From NCBI GenBank assembly GCA_030374765.1, contig JARGXX010000016.1:248001-312000 (forward strand): a stretch of 64,000 nt of DNA, given 5' to 3'. Origin of the DNA: Agarophyton chilense. Its lineage: Eukaryota > Rhodophyta > Florideophyceae > Gracilariales > Gracilariaceae. Below are positions 30,400 through 43,401 of this stretch, one piece after another; position 1 is the stretch's first letter, and every line of letters starts with the position of its first letter. The notes under the pieces were generated by a model that was not told the origin of the DNA, did no database searches, and saw only the letters and a program-made list of their open reading frames with translations. A program made the position numbers and the translations under genes.

Positions 30400-33300
30400 T
30401 GATGCGGGAACTACGGCGAACCGTCGTGCTCCGGCGCACCGTCGTGTCGGGAGGCGTTTCGAGAGACGTTTAGGGATTTTTCGGGCCAATGGTTGCCCCC
30501 TCCTGAAGGCTGCGATTCGTGTTGCCGCTTTTGCGCCAATAGCGGGCGATAAAATAAGCCGGAATGGTTTGAGGCTCTTGCCAAGTGTCTTCCTCAGATG
30601 TGTAGCCAATCCAACGGACGCCATAGCACATAGTTCCATCTTCTCCGCGACCGGCGGAGATGATGCGCTCAATCACATATTCCGGTTGGTATTCATTCTC
30701 CGGCATGAGAGTGTGGTCCAAGGGGGCGAATCCATCGGAGTCGGTTGGAAGAGATGGGTCCTCGTCGTTGGCATTGACCATCGGGTCCATGGGATTAGTC
30801 GGGTCCACGGGAACTGCCTTAGGGGGTGTGGGGACTTCGGCGTCGACCTGAGGTCGTAGTGATTCCGTTGGGCCAGGGGACTGGGACTTTGGAGATGCGG
30901 GGGAGCTGGGGGCTCGTGCCACCCGATCAATAGATACGGTGCCCTGTAGGCCGTCAGTTAGTAACGTAATGGTATTTAAATTGGCCTTAAGGACTTTTTA
31001 TGGTCTCGTCGAGCGGGATAAGAACTTCCGCGTAGTGCCCTCCAGTTCCTCATTGTCCTTCAGTGGCCGGTCCAGGTAAACAAGTTCTGCTTTCTCAAAG
31101 GTCGGTGTGTTCCAAACAGCATTGTCGAAATTGACCTTGTAACGCCGTTGGAATTTGGTCAGTACAGTTCTAGCCGATTGGATAATGCGGTCGATGCGTC
31201 GGCCCGAGTAGCGCTTCGCCTGGGTAGGATTCATCCCTTCGGTTATGTCCTGGGGTATGATTGACTCTTGAAGGTCAACAGCTATCGACGGCGGCGCTCT
31301 CGTTAGCGTTAAGTCGAAAGGTGTTGTCCCCGTGGAAGCGTGCACCTGCGTGTCGTAGGCATAAACCAGTGGCTCAACTTAGTCGTCCCAGTCCAATTGA
31401 TGTTCCGATACGTAGTGTGCCAATCGGTCCAGAAGGGTGCGGTTAAAACTTTCGGTTTGGCCAATGGTTTGGGGGTGGTACGCCGTGGTGGTCATATGTT
31501 TGATACCTAAGGTAGCACAAACGTGTTAGAAGAATTTGGATACAAACTGGCTGCCATTATCCGTAAGGAGTTAGATTGGCATGCCATAGGGATATACCCA
31601 GTGGGATAAGAAGGCCGTGGCGACATCCGTAGCTGTTGTCTTCCCTAGGGGTAGGGCTCGGGTAAGTTTTGTAAACCTATCTGTTGTAACCAAAACAAAC
31701 CGTTTCCCATGGGACGAATTAGGCAAAGGCCCAAGTATATCCATCGCGACAAATTCCATCGGGCCTGCGGCGGGAAACCCCTTCAATTTGGCTTGATGTT
31801 TGGCGCGAGACCCTCGGGTTTGTGCGAACGATGTACAGTTCCGTGCGGGTTGTCATAGGTCCTGCGCCATCAGTGAGCAGTAGAAGAACTTCCGTAGGGT
31901 CTAATACATTCGTCGGCCTCCAGGGTGACCAGCCAAGCGAGGGAAATTGGCGAGGTATAGGAATCGCGCCCTTAGCAAAGTTGGTATCACCCGTTGGAGT
32001 GCGCCATCCAGCGGTGAGCGGCGACATAGTTGTCCAAATCGGTCAGAGTCGAACAGGCATCCAGGGGTTCCCACCAATTGCGATGTTTCCTTGCAGTACT
32101 CTTTTTCGACCTGCGCCTGTAGAAGTCCTTATTAGTTATAGGGAGGAGCTCTTTTTCCTTCGGGGATATCGCGTTAACCTTAGGTGATGTCGAATTGAGC
32201 GGTACTGTCTTCCAGTCCAATAGGTATACATCGTTTTCCTTTTCCCCAGGATCCTCCAATTGCACCTTACCCACAAGGCCATCCGTTTCCGTATAGTCCT
32301 GAGGCCCATCGTCTGTAAAGTGGGTAGTAATTAAGTCTTCCAATGGAGTGTCATCAGTTCCGTCGGTAATGATTCGCGAGAGGGCATCTGCTGCTTGGTG
32401 CTTGATGCCTGGCCTATAGGTTATCTCGTAGTCATATTCAGACAGCCTTAAACGCCACCGAGAGAGGTGAATTGATGCATTGGTCATATGGAGTAGCCAG
32501 CGGAGTGAATCGTGATCTGTCCTAATGGTAAACCTAGTTCCCTCGAGGTACGGGAGGAGTGTCAATATGGACCATACGATGGCTAGATATTCCTTTTCGG
32601 TAGTACTTTAGTTTCGCACCGCGCTGATGAGCGTTCTGTTCCAGTATCCAATCGGTCGATAGTCCTTCGGTGACTCCTTTTCCTGTACCATTACACATCA
32701 AACTTGGACATCAGAGGCGTCTGTGTCCAGGACAAAGGGCCTATTGCGTTCTGGTAAAACCAATATAGGTGGGCTCTGCATTTTGTCCTTTAGGGTCTGA
32801 CATGCCTCGTACTGGTTGTCGGTAAGGGCTTCGAACTCCGAAGGTGTTCCTTTCTTCAGCATCGCGTTGAGAGCGGTCGAGATCTTGGCAAACCCTTGGA
32901 CGAACCGTGGGTAAACGTTGCGCAAGCCCACGAAGGATCGTAGTTCCGTGTGGGTCCTAGGCGGCTTAGCATGGCGAATCGCATTTGTGGTCCGTGTGGC
33001 CACCTTTAGCTTTCCTGGAAGGACGACGTGACCGAGATAGTCCAGTGAAGCCTGGACGAAAGCGCATTTGCGCAGTTTTAGTGTTAATCTAGCGTCTTGT
33101 AGTATTGCTAGCACCTTCTTCATGTGGCGAAGGTGTTTCTTTACGGTCCGTGAGAAGGTTTTAACGTCATCCAATTGGACCAGGGCGAACTTCCATTTGA
33201 CTCTGGACAGTATGATGTCCATTACCCGTTGGAACGTTGCTGGTGCATTCTTTAAACCAAAGGGAATACGAGTAAATCTGAACAGACCTTCATGGGTGGT

Positions 33301-36300
33301 AAAGAATGTCAGCGCTCTCGCATTTTCGGCCGAAGGGATTTGCCAATATCCGGAGTTAGCGTCCAATGTGGTAAATACGACAGCTTCGCCTAAGGAATCC
33401 AGACAGTTATCCATGCGGGGTATCGGGTATGACTCCCTCTTGGTTACTGCGTTCAGCTTCCTGTAGTCGACACAGAACCTGACGGAGCCATCTTTCTTCG
33501 CCACGAAGACAAGGGGACTTGCCCATTCGGATTGGATTGGAGGCGCCGGCTCTATGATTTGAGCTTTGCGCATCTTGTCCATCTGGTCGGCGACAATTTA
33601 CCTACACTTAAGGCCTGTACGGTATGGGTGCTGGAACTGTGGTCTAGCATCATCCTTAAAGTCAATGCGGTGTGTAGTTGCTCTGATTGTGCCCAATCTA
33701 CCTGACCACATGGTCTGGTATTCCCTGAGGTGATCAAGTACCTGAGGCCTACAGGATTTGAAATCTGCGACGATAGCGACCGTCCCCTCCCAAGAGTCGA
33801 CGTCCTCGTCGGGAGTTCGCGTTGAAAGGTTATCCAATTGGGGCTTCATGATGGCTACGGGCGCGGGTAGAGTGATGCTAATCACTGTACCTTTAGGTAA
33901 CCGTACGGGTTTATCTCTGAAGTTGCTGATTGTAACCAAGAAGTGCCTGTTAGGGTGGATGTCCACTACTCCATTGGCAATCAAGGAAAAGTGCTTCAGA
34001 ACCATTTTCGGGTGGTTCTGAATCGTTACGAGACCTGAGGACTGGGAATGGACGGATACAGCGATTTGGGTCATCGGGGGTATCGTTACGGCCTTTGACA
34101 GGCGAACCTTATTCGACTTCGTGGTGTCGGAGATAACCTCTCGTTTGCGGTTAACTTCTGGACCTGGGGCGGAGCCGGTTGTGGAGATGGAAGGTACGCG
34201 GTATAATGCGACTTTGATAAGGCCTGGTTAAATGGCTTTAATGTATCGATCGATAAAGGAGGTCCCTAGGATTGCTTCAGTGCCCAAGATAGGACATACA
34301 AGGAACCACGTGCAGACTTTTAATTGTCCTAACTGGAGGTAAAGTGGTGCTATCCCTTTAATGTCCATTGGTCTACGTGATGCATTGGTAATCGTTGGGG
34401 TCTACCTTGCCTGAACGAATTCTTGCCAACCCAGTGGGAGTAGCTTAGGATGGACCAAGTTGGGACCGGCGACTGTGTCCAATACGGCTGTGGTCACTCG
34501 AGAGTTGTTGAAACGAAGTCCCACGGTTACTCGAACTTTGTAATTCTCCTTCCTGAGGATACAGACAGGGTCGTTATTGTGTTCCAATTTTGGTTCATCC
34601 TGAATGGTCCATTGTTAGTGGTTTGTATTGGGAGGTGAAGAGCTCTTTGGCTCATAACCGTCCAATTGGTTGAGGCAGGGGCTCAGAGAGGGAGGATTTG
34701 CCTGGCGGCGACCCTCTAAAAGTTTTCTGATGGGGTTTCCGTTTCTTCCTGAGGATAGGACTCTTGTTCGGGGTCGTCCGAATTATCTACAATTGCCTGG
34801 AACTGTAAGGCTTTGATCGGAGTGTCCGGAGGCGTTGCATAGCGTGAGCTTCCAGGGGTCCCTGTGGTTCATTGCTGTGCCCTGTTAAACATTCCTTCGG
34901 ATCTCTGCATCCGGTAATTCTCTTCCCTGAGAGCCAGGAGGATTTTTCGTGCGTCCTCAGGTAGATACCTCGTGCAGTCACAAGGTAGAGCAATGGAAAG
35001 GAAGACGAAGCAAGCCCCTGGGGCGTGATCAAAAACGTCCTTGCGGGGCGGAAAGGGAGAATACTTGGGCGTTGGTGGTCCAGTGGTCGCTGTAGTTCCT
35101 TGGGAGGTATATGATGGGGGCCCGGACGGAGGAGCACTGAAGTTTACCACGAGGACATTTCCCGAGTCGGCATAATAGAGTGATGATTCCATATCTGATT
35201 CCGTGGAGCTAACCAAATGGGCTTTGTCGGGTTTACGCAATTGGGTTGCGCGTCCTCTGGATAGGTCAGCATTCCGCCTGGAAGTCCCGTAGGTTTTTCC
35301 ATAACCTTCGGCATAAGTAACGAGCCTTTGGAAGGAGTATTGTGGGTTTTCCGTGTGGTAATTGCGGACATGTGTCCGAATGGCAGGGATTAGTCCCGTG
35401 ATGAAGTGACGTTTGAGCCGTCCTTCGGAGAATACGTTTCCACGTCGGTAAGCCTTCTTCCGTAGGTCGTCTGCGAAGGCTGATTCGGTCATGTTGGAGC
35501 TCCGCCGAAAGGATATTACTTCCTGAGGGGCATCCATTTTAACTTCATCGGTGGCGTAAGTTTCCAAGAGGTAATAAAAAACCTGAAGGTATGACCTGAG
35601 CAGCTCACGGTCTTAAGCATCCACTAGGTCAGTTGTGTCGGATATCTTCGAAACCAATCGGCAACGCGCTTGTCCTGTAAGGAAGAATTAGAAAAGGTAC
35701 AGAGCGGCGCCCTCGTGGACGCCGTTCTGATCGCAGGCCGTATGGAAAAAACTGATAAATCTAAGGACAGCAATGGGATGGGAACCAGAGAACTTGTCCG
35801 TAATGGTTGGTTGCATCCGTTTGGCCCATTTGGCGACTCTTCGAGCCACCGAACCAGAATATTTCGGGGACCTGTCGGCCAGCTGGTAGTTCCGGTAGTC
35901 TAGAACCTTAAGGAAAAGTTCGTTTATGGTTTTCAGTGGTCTGAGGCCTCGAGCGGCAGCCTCATACACTTCCGAGTCGGTCGTTTCGGTCGAGGCCGAT
36001 TCGGAATCGCTCGTGTCCGAATGGTCTCTTCTTTTGCTTCTTCTGTTCTTCTTTCTCCTGCGGGTACTTCTTTTCTCTCCAGTGGAATAGGGACCTAAAG
36101 GGTCGATCTCTCTATCAAATCCGATAGCGCCCTGAGGTCGCTGTACCTCATATTGTCCTTTGGGTAGGGCAATATATCCCTCATCTAGACACGGAGCCTC
36201 TCTTGTGCTCCTCGATTGTCCTTTCATTGGATTTTCCTGATGATGTTCCCGGATACACATACACTGGTCTCCTGGCTCAGAAGAAAGAAGTACCCATGAT
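30400..36300 (-). mobile_element. Ty3/gypsy chromovirus fossil, minus strand
   Basis: Parts read along the minus strand from right to left: gag-like sequence with a Ser/Arg/Lys-rich stretch (about 36.3-34.9 kb), protease region (about 34.6-33.6 kb), reverse transcriptase (about 33.6-32.7 kb, with KKDGSVRFCVDYRKLN), RNase H (about 32.6-32.2 kb, with FTIRTDHDSLRWLL), integrase (about 32.0-31.0 kb, with FVAMDILGPLP) and chromodomain (about 30.75-30.5 kb, with YGVRWIGYTSEEDTWQEP). The domain order and chromodomain define a chromovirus, a lineage distinct from the one at 3.6-8.8 kb. I could not identify its LTRs, so ends are approximate. It is broken, with many breaks, and looks older than the first chromovirus. 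Confidence 0.87.
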
Positions 36301-36599
36301 GGTAAAAATTGGTCGCTTGGACCTTTCGTCTATCGCACGTCATTGGATCCTCGTTGGATTTTTGTACGAAATACACCGATCAGTGAGCAGAAGATTGAAC
36401 CTTCATCACGGAACCTATTTTTACAGAAGAAATTTGAAACCAGGTCTAGCCGTTCGCTGAGTTCATCGGTCAACCCGTAGTTTATTTGTGCAGATTTGTG
36501 AATTATCGTCTTCTATCGTCATCCATTTTGGTTGTATCGATTTTCATATGTATTGTTTTCACTGTGTGAAACTGTATTACGTGTTCGCATTTGGTGGTC

Positions 36600-37440
36600 T
36601 GGTTTACCAGTTGATATTGGGCTACGATACCTTCGAGAATCCGCTCGAGTAAAGATAAGCTCGATTCAGTGGAACCCTGTTTAGAAACCTCTATAGAGGC
36701 TGCAAACCGCATATATAGTGAGGTGAGAAACAAGTCGCGATCGAGAGCAGGCGCTCGTGCCCCTTCGGAGGTACCGACGACGGTTGCTCAAGAGAATGCT
36801 ACCTCGTCTATACCTGATTTCACCGAAGGACCAGCCTCACGAGCCGAATTGCAGCAACACTATGCGTAATCTCCGACTCAGAAGTTCCGTCTGGAGCAAA
36901 TCAAAATTCAAACTAACTTGTCTAGATCGTCTTTGAAAACGTTTAAAGTAGAGAATGTTGCCTTGAAGAACCAAAAATTGGAAACAATTCGTATGGCCCA
37001 TACACTTCGAACAATCCAAGAAGATCTGAACCATTTGCTAGAAGATCACGGATATGCTACCGGGGCTTTACCATAATTGGAAGTCACTGTTGGGGAGGTC
37101 GTTACACGTGTCAACTCTCGCTTGCAGCAATTGGAAAATGTGGTGAACGCACCGGCATCATTTCCTCACACGAAATTTCACGCTGCATAATTGATGGATG
37201 CCGAAACAGAGTCGCACAAATAGAAGCCGAAGGGGCAGAAGCTGTCTTCGAAACGTTCGAAATCAAAGAAGTTGAAGAGGAACAGTGATAGTGAAGAATA
37301 ATCCCATTGTTTGGAGGCGCGTTATTGTAACTCTGAGAATTCCGAAGAGGACAGCTCATCAGAGGATAAGAGTTCGAGAGAAGATGACACTCGCTGGTCG
37401 AGAAGGAAGAAGAGTGGTCAACCCCTGTCGCGTCGCAAAA
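36600..37440 (+). mobile_element. Gag-like relic, plus strand
   Basis: A coding-like plus-strand stretch with coiled-coil character, a spacer and a Ser/Lys/Arg-rich end recalling the basic Ser-rich part of the gag in the neighbouring minus-strand chromovirus. Probably a remnant of another LTR element. Broken, several breaks, limits uncertain. Confidence 0.3.
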
Positions 37441-37479
37441 ACGAACCGGCTTAGAAAGGCCTAATCTTCAGGTGGGGAT

Positions 37480-39370
37480 GATGCAATGGTATCCATATTG
37501 AGAACTGTAACAGAGGCTACCCCACCCCTGAGGGGTGCGGAGGAACTGCGCACTTTCACGCCTTCCGGTGATGGCCTACCGGGACAAGGTGTGGCTGCTG
37601 GGGAAAGTGGAACCTTTTCTGTCGAAGAGCTATAGTCATCTTGAGAACCACTGACAGCTATCACTTTCCGGACAGCTTCGGGTATTTGAGAAGCTTTTCC
37701 GGGACCTCGCGCCAGCTTTGGTGTGGACCAGTACCGACTGGGGCACTGGGGATGCCGAAGGCGCCGTCGATCCGGCAACATCACGTCTCATTTCGTGCTC
37801 ATCATGTTCGTAGCGGATGGTTGAAGTACTTGTCAACGGTGGTAGAAACGGTGTACGTCGCGAGGAGGTACCGGTGCAAGATACCGCCGGAGAGCTGTGC
37901 TTCCTTGCGGTGCTCTGATTGCGCGACTTCTCCTTTTAATCTTCCCAAGCTCGTGGTAAAAAATAATATGGTTTCGGCTGCGGCCACTTTCGTTGGGAAT
38001 TTTCCTTTCCTTCCAATGCTTCTGTCGGACATTCTTTTTCTTTGTCGGTGGCTATTAAGGAAACGTTTAGATGGTTTAGCGCAGCAATAAAAATATGTAG
38101 AGGGGCGGGCATTTTGATGGGGATCGATCGTTTCGGTTAGCAATTCAATGATGCCATACCACTGAAAGAGAATATTCTCTTAAAAGGGTTTACGCCTATT
38201 TCAGGGGTACGAAAGAACCAGAAACCTGATTTTATTTGGACATGGTACTGCACGGGCAAAATTTCCCGGGTGAGGGACTGGGAGGCTGCCGCCGAGAGCA
38301 TCCACGGCCACGAAGTTCCTGTCAATTTCTATCCTTACAGGAAGCGCCAAAAGACGCGAGAAAATACCAATCTCGCAGAGACCCTGTGATCTGCGCCGTG
38401 TCCTGCATCGGCAGTATATGTTTCCTTCCACATCACGGCCCTGTCCAAGACTTATCCCAGTTTCATCGGAGGTTATCCGGGTCTGTATCTGTCTCGAAAA
38501 CGACCGCATAGAATTTTGGCGAGCCAAGGTGGAGCATGTAAATCCGCTGTCCGGCCGAGATGACGTCCAGGCGACCGCCATGATGATGTATGAGGCTGTA
38601 CATGGATACCAGCGGATGCGATGCGAGGAAGAGTTTCTTCGCAATGGAGATATCCTCAGAGAAGTAGATGAGGATGGGAACCGCGGTCGGGCAACCCGGC
38701 CGGCGAGTATGTTTAAGTTTTTTGGATATGTAAGGCGTCCTCATCGAGGGAAGGTGGGAAAAGAGATATGCAACGTCGGCGGACATTGGAAGTCCCGGCC
38801 GGGCGGGATGCAAGAAACTAGTGGAGAAGAATATCAGAGAATACGCGAAGCACAGACAGATTTGTTGCCACGCGTTGCTGCCACGGAAGGATAGTTGAGT
38901 AGTGCGAGGACATGCCGCCACCTCGAGGTGCTCGGAGACAAAGTGAATGCTGTATGTGTGCCCGCCAAGATTGATTTTGTGATGCTATTGCAGCGGACAC
39001 TGAGAAGGTCGAAGAGTGTTTATGGACGGGAAGTGTTCGATATCGTGCTGCAGCGTTCAGAAGCAGTAGTGCAGTACCCGTGCGACTTCAGATTGTTTCA
39101 ATACGTTGCCCGACATGTTCGTAACCACTTCAGTGCCCTAGTAATATTTCCACCTTCAATTATGGACACAGAGCATTCGTCCAAACACATACACGAGGCC
39201 TGCATCACTTTCTCAACAGCAGCTGCTATGATGGCATGGCTATGCATAACAAGTCACGCCGAAAGAAAGTTGCTCCTGGAGAAGGAAGCCAACATGGAGG
39301 CCAGACGGATGATGTGTGTGTTGGGATGCGTGCAGTGGAGCTCTGAGGATCTAAAGGGCGCATTTTGATT
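37480..39370 (+). other. Unidentified decayed coding-like region
   Basis: Several plus-strand open pieces with reasonable composition, the clearest starting with an ATG at 38418 (to 38894, 158 residues), followed by an open stretch to 39368. Sequence such as DFIWTWYCTGKISRVRDW near 38.23 kb looks like real protein, but I recognise no family. The pieces are in different frames, so this may be a broken gene or an element remnant. Confidence 0.25.
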
Positions 39371-39892
39371 TTTCATCGAAGGGAGCTGCGCCACGGAAAC
39401 TGGCGAGGGGATGAAGCCCAACGAACAGCGGTGGGTTTCGATATCGCCGTGTGGGACAACTAGAACAGCGCTTCCGAATGCCGGCCGGCCCTGATGGAGT
39501 GTTATCCTGGCCTCGGCGATGGAAGCGCTCGAACGGATATTGCGATTTCTCAAGGCATGCACGCATTTGCAGTAGAGAGATAATGCGACGGGGAACTGTA
39601 CAAGAAGATGTTCAGCCTGTGAAGCATGGAATCAGGACACATCCACCTAGGCAGGATCACTGTCAGTATTCCCAGCGCTCTAGTTCACGGTCCAGAACTT
39701 TGTTCTAATGTTTAAAAGCTACGCAGCAGGCAGGTGGTAGGTGGTTTATTCGTGTAGAAAACCACTTTGTTGTGTTGTAGTTGGCGCAGGAGTATACTAA
39801 GTAGTTGGGACGATAAGTTGGCCGTTGGTGTGTGTACACGAGCGCCAGTCAGAACCAGCACAGGACCCTATTTGTAGCAAATTTATGAATGG

Positions 39893-40191
39893 TGGTGCTC
39901 GGTTGGAATGAGAGTGGTTCCCTATCACTAATCGACGTAGAGCACCAATGAAGTTCTGATGGTTCAGTGAACCATTGAACATCGCCCACAAACCTGAAAT
40001 CGTAGTGGTTCCGTACCATTAAAATGCCTTATGTCGTCTAGCGGTTTCGCACCACTACCCACAATTGTACAACACTTTTTTTAGTGGTACCCTACCAATG
40101 TTCAGTGGTAGAAAAATGAACCACCGAAAATAGTGATATGAATCACCAAAAAATTGTGGTGCAGTACTTGTTACCATGAACCATGGTTCAT
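39893..40191. repeat. Array of short decayed palindromes (RTGGTTC/GAACCAY)
   Basis: About eight or nine small inverted repeats in 300 bases, most built from a shared half-site. The best are a perfect 16-bp palindrome at 40176-40191 (centre GAACCATGGTTC) and 8-bp arms around one base at 39959-39975. Weaker ones lie near 39913, 40004, 40039, 40083, 40104, 40131 and 40155. Half-sites recur at spacings near 45 and near 22 bases. It abuts the copia relic that begins about 40.17 kb. Confidence 0.6.
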
Positions 40192-41060
40192 ACGTGGACA
40201 GTTTAATCATCATTGGAAATAATTCCTTCATGAAGTTTACAGATAGAACTGTGGAGCGTTTTGAATCAAGAAAAAGAGTTGTTGGAAAATTCAACTTTGA
40301 TGGTGTTCAAATATTGGTCGCAAAAAGGAAACATGAAACACACCAAGCCCAGTTTATCCAAAAAATCAAGCGATAAGAGAATTCTTCTATTTTTTCAAAG
40401 TTCAGATTTAAAAAAGCTCAGCTAGCATGGCTTGTCGACACCGTTCCAGAAATATCTTTTTGGTTAGCAATACCAGTCTCGTAACGGAAAACATATTCAA
40501 TCAGTCTCATGAGAAAAGAATGAATAAGGTCATTCGACACCTCAGAAAAAAGTCACTAATCATGAGATTCGTAAAACCAGATCTTTAATCATTATGTATC
40601 CGAGCTTATAGTGACTCATCGTTCGAAAATAATGAACACAATACATCTCAGCTTTGCTTTCTTATAGTATTGTCTGATCGCTTCAAAATATGCACTATCA
40701 TCCAACATAAAAGCTATAAGAACCGCCGCGTCGTAAGGTCAGTGCTTAACGGTGACTTTTATGCTTCTGTACACACCTTTGATTTCTTCTACACTCCGAA
40801 ATTCGATTTTGAATCTATTCTTACAAAGATTATACAAACAAAAAGTTTCACAGACTCCAAAAGTTTTTTTGTTATAATCACGAAACCTTCGTCCACTGCG
40901 TAAAAACGTCTGAAAATTGACATTTTTGCCGCTCTACAAGCTTATGGAAGAAATAAACTTTCAGATGTCGGATTTGTGAAGTCTGAAAAGAATATAACTG
41001 ACAACGTGAAAAAGACATCCAACGAAGTTTTTGATTAGATATATTAATTTAATTGTAGTG
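40170..41060 (+). mobile_element. Copia relic: end of RT and RNase H
   Basis: Plus-strand remains of a Ty1/copia polyprotein. A reverse-transcriptase tail (YVDSLIIIGNN, then FNFDGVQI) lies at about 40.18-40.37 kb. RNase H follows at about 40.65-41.05 kb (RRVVRSVLNGDFYA, FTDSKSFFVI, LSDVGFVKSEKNITDNV), aligning with the RNase H of the young copia element at 51.2-51.7 kb. No LTRs identified. Broken, several breaks, and incomplete. Confidence 0.62.
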
Positions 41061-42360
41061 AATAAAAAATTAAACAGTGGATTATTTGAACAGGATCCGA
41101 GACACTTGCTTTTGCAAATAGAATAAATTCCGAGTGTAGTGAATATTGTAGTAAATTGTAACGAGAGTAAAGAACTAGTCAAAAGTGCAAATAAAAGTAT
41201 TGCTACTGCGTGGGTACTTTTTTGTTAGACTATCTACAAGATTGGTTTCGATATAGATGTTTGTAATAACAAGGTTTTGTTTGTAGGTATATTCGATGAA
41301 ATTTTCATTTGCTGATTTGGTCAACTATCATGGTATGCTACAGATGAGTATTTAAGATTGAGACGAGAAATTGTCTCGTCTTTGTCTCTCATCATCGTTA
41401 CCATTACCAATAGAGGAGTTCATGGGAAAAAATTCACTTCGCCGCTGTAGCATTCTGGATGCACCTGAGTTCGACAGTTCGAAAATACTACGAAGTCGCG
41501 ATACGGCATTCATAAGTTAATGCTTGGGCTATACTCGATCACGAGAAGTTATGAGAATAATTACTTCATGGAAAGATTGGGACAGGAGAAATTAATTAGG
41601 AAGTACTGTATTTAGTGTACACTGTAAGGTGCCATCACCAAATACACATTATTTGGTATTATTTAGATAATTGTGTAGTGGCACGCCACGTGTATGCAAT
41701 ACTGCACAGTACTTTCGTTGCCTCTTGGCACATTAAAGGGCGCAAGGCCCAGGTGAGGACGGCAAAGGCCAACCATCAACCAACTCAACACCATCTTGGT
41801 GAGTCCTAGAAATCCTAAAGTGGTTCACCACGAAGGGGCACCTATAGTATCAGTTCTTAACCGTTCTTAGCTATAGCTCTTGTTCTGAGGATACCCTCTA
41901 CTGTTGCGCGTTTACCGCCCCTTTTCTACAGCCTTCTGTGTGTGTGTGTGTTGTTTTCTCTACTGTTACCTGGTTATTTGTGTTGTCACAAGGTTTGTCC
42001 AGCCGATCTCGTGTGCATTACGTACCGCTGCATCTCTACATTCTCTTCGTGAATACATGTATTTTCCCCATTGTTCAGGCACACCTGGCCGCTTTCCGCG
42101 CATTCCCTTCTTTTCTAAGAACCGTCACTCGCAAGGCGTCACCCGCTCTTGGCGGTTATTTCTGTGGATACCCACTGCACCGAGACCTTTACAGTTTTCA
42201 GTGGAAAACCACAGTCGCCATATTTCGTGACACGTAATAATACCTGTGCTCTATAAGACTCAAAATGCGAGCGAAGCCATTTCATTTTAAACTCCGGAGG
42301 CGAGTAAGCGAAATTGAAAAAAACCCTCGCCAGGCGCCCCCTCACGACATGGTCATTTTG
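41060..42360. other. Unassigned AT-rich and repeat-like DNA
   Basis: No gene recognised. Contains a (TG)n run at about 41936-41953. The stretch at about 41.6-42.2 kb has the look of an LTR (mixed CT-rich and promoter-like sequence), but no partner was found in this window. Confidence 0.35.
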
Positions 42361-42369
42361 AGGAGTGGC

Positions 42370-43401
42370 GCTCCCGCGAAATTGCATAACCGAAACATGG
42401 CGGAAGTGCAATAGACTTCGTACCCGACATCTACCGTCACGCTGCATAGCCCGCTTGCACCGGGAAGCAGGACCTCTCCGCAGCCAAACTCAACACCAGA
42501 AGGGCTCAGTACCACTTGCGTTCCATCACAAGCTGCAACCGCAGATCCAGTGCCCTCTCAAACGCTTGAGCGGCAGAGCAAAAAGCACCGAAGTCGATTT
42601 TCTAATGCGAAAGACGTCATGCTGCTCAAAGCTGTTACCGAGGTGGATGCGCACGTTTCATCCGCATTGCAAAACGCAGTCTCGTTTCGAGGAAGCCCTA
42701 TCCTTCTTCAAGTGCTCTCTCTCTCCGTTCTTTTTCAACAGAGATGCCGAATCTACCTGGAACACTCGAAACAATGGCTTTATTAAGATTTGAAAGGACC
42801 ATCGCGAAGAATCAAAACGGAACGAGACCGCGTCAGGCATTCTTGAGGTTGGGAGAGAGCGAGAGACGCGGCTTGATGATATTATGCTCGCTGTACACGA
42901 GTCCGATGAGCAGCGTAAGATGGAGAGAGACGAGCGAACGGAGTTGGACAAACTTTTGAAAGACTCGGGGCAAGAGATACCTCAACGAGCTCTATCAAGA
43001 TGGCATGCGGAAGATGGGGATGGGTCGGAGGTCCTTCAGAACGGTGGTAATCGTGGTATACTCCAAACTCAAGGGAGGGTCTAAAGCGCAATTTTACGCC
43101 GGATTCGGACGAAAAAGATCGTGATCTCATAAGTGAAAGAATTGCGACTCGAAATGCGTTCGAGTAGAAGAGATTCAAAATTGAGGAGAAGAGACTCGAG
43201 TTCGAGATTGAACTGGAAGAGCGTGATGTAAGTCGCCAAGATCCTGTACAGGTAAATGGTTCCTGGCGAATTGCGGTAGAAGAGAAGAGAGTAGAATTGG
43301 AGGAGAAGCGACTGGAGTTGGAACGCGATAAGCGCATAGGGGTTCTGGGGGAGAGAAAAGAGGTGCTATCAGTCTTGGAAGCGTTGGTAAACAAGCTGTA
43401 G
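42370..43401 (+). pseudogene. Broken gene with possible Myb/SANT-like start and coiled-coil end
   Basis: An N-terminal part reads KKHRSRFSNAKDVMLLKAV, like the first helix of Myb/SANT-type DNA-binding domains. A charged middle follows (SDEQRKMERDERTELDKLLK at about 42.90 kb). The end is a coiled coil of Glu/Lys/Arg heptads (KRVELEEKRLELERDKR near 43.29 kb), closing at 43401. This Myb-like plus coiled-coil layout is common in multicopy eukaryotic families, some linked to DNA transposons. The parts are in different frames, so the gene is broken by several frameshifts. The DNA-binding assignment is weak; the coiled coil is clear. Confidence 0.42.

Noticed and set aside
36203-36460. Plus-strand open frame at the edge of the minus-strand gypsy fossil
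   Set aside because: No recognised domain; probably chance in the leader or LTR region of the fossil.
38201-38644. Minus-strand open frame of about 147 codons
   Set aside because: No recognisable domain, and the plus strand over the same bases looks more protein-like.
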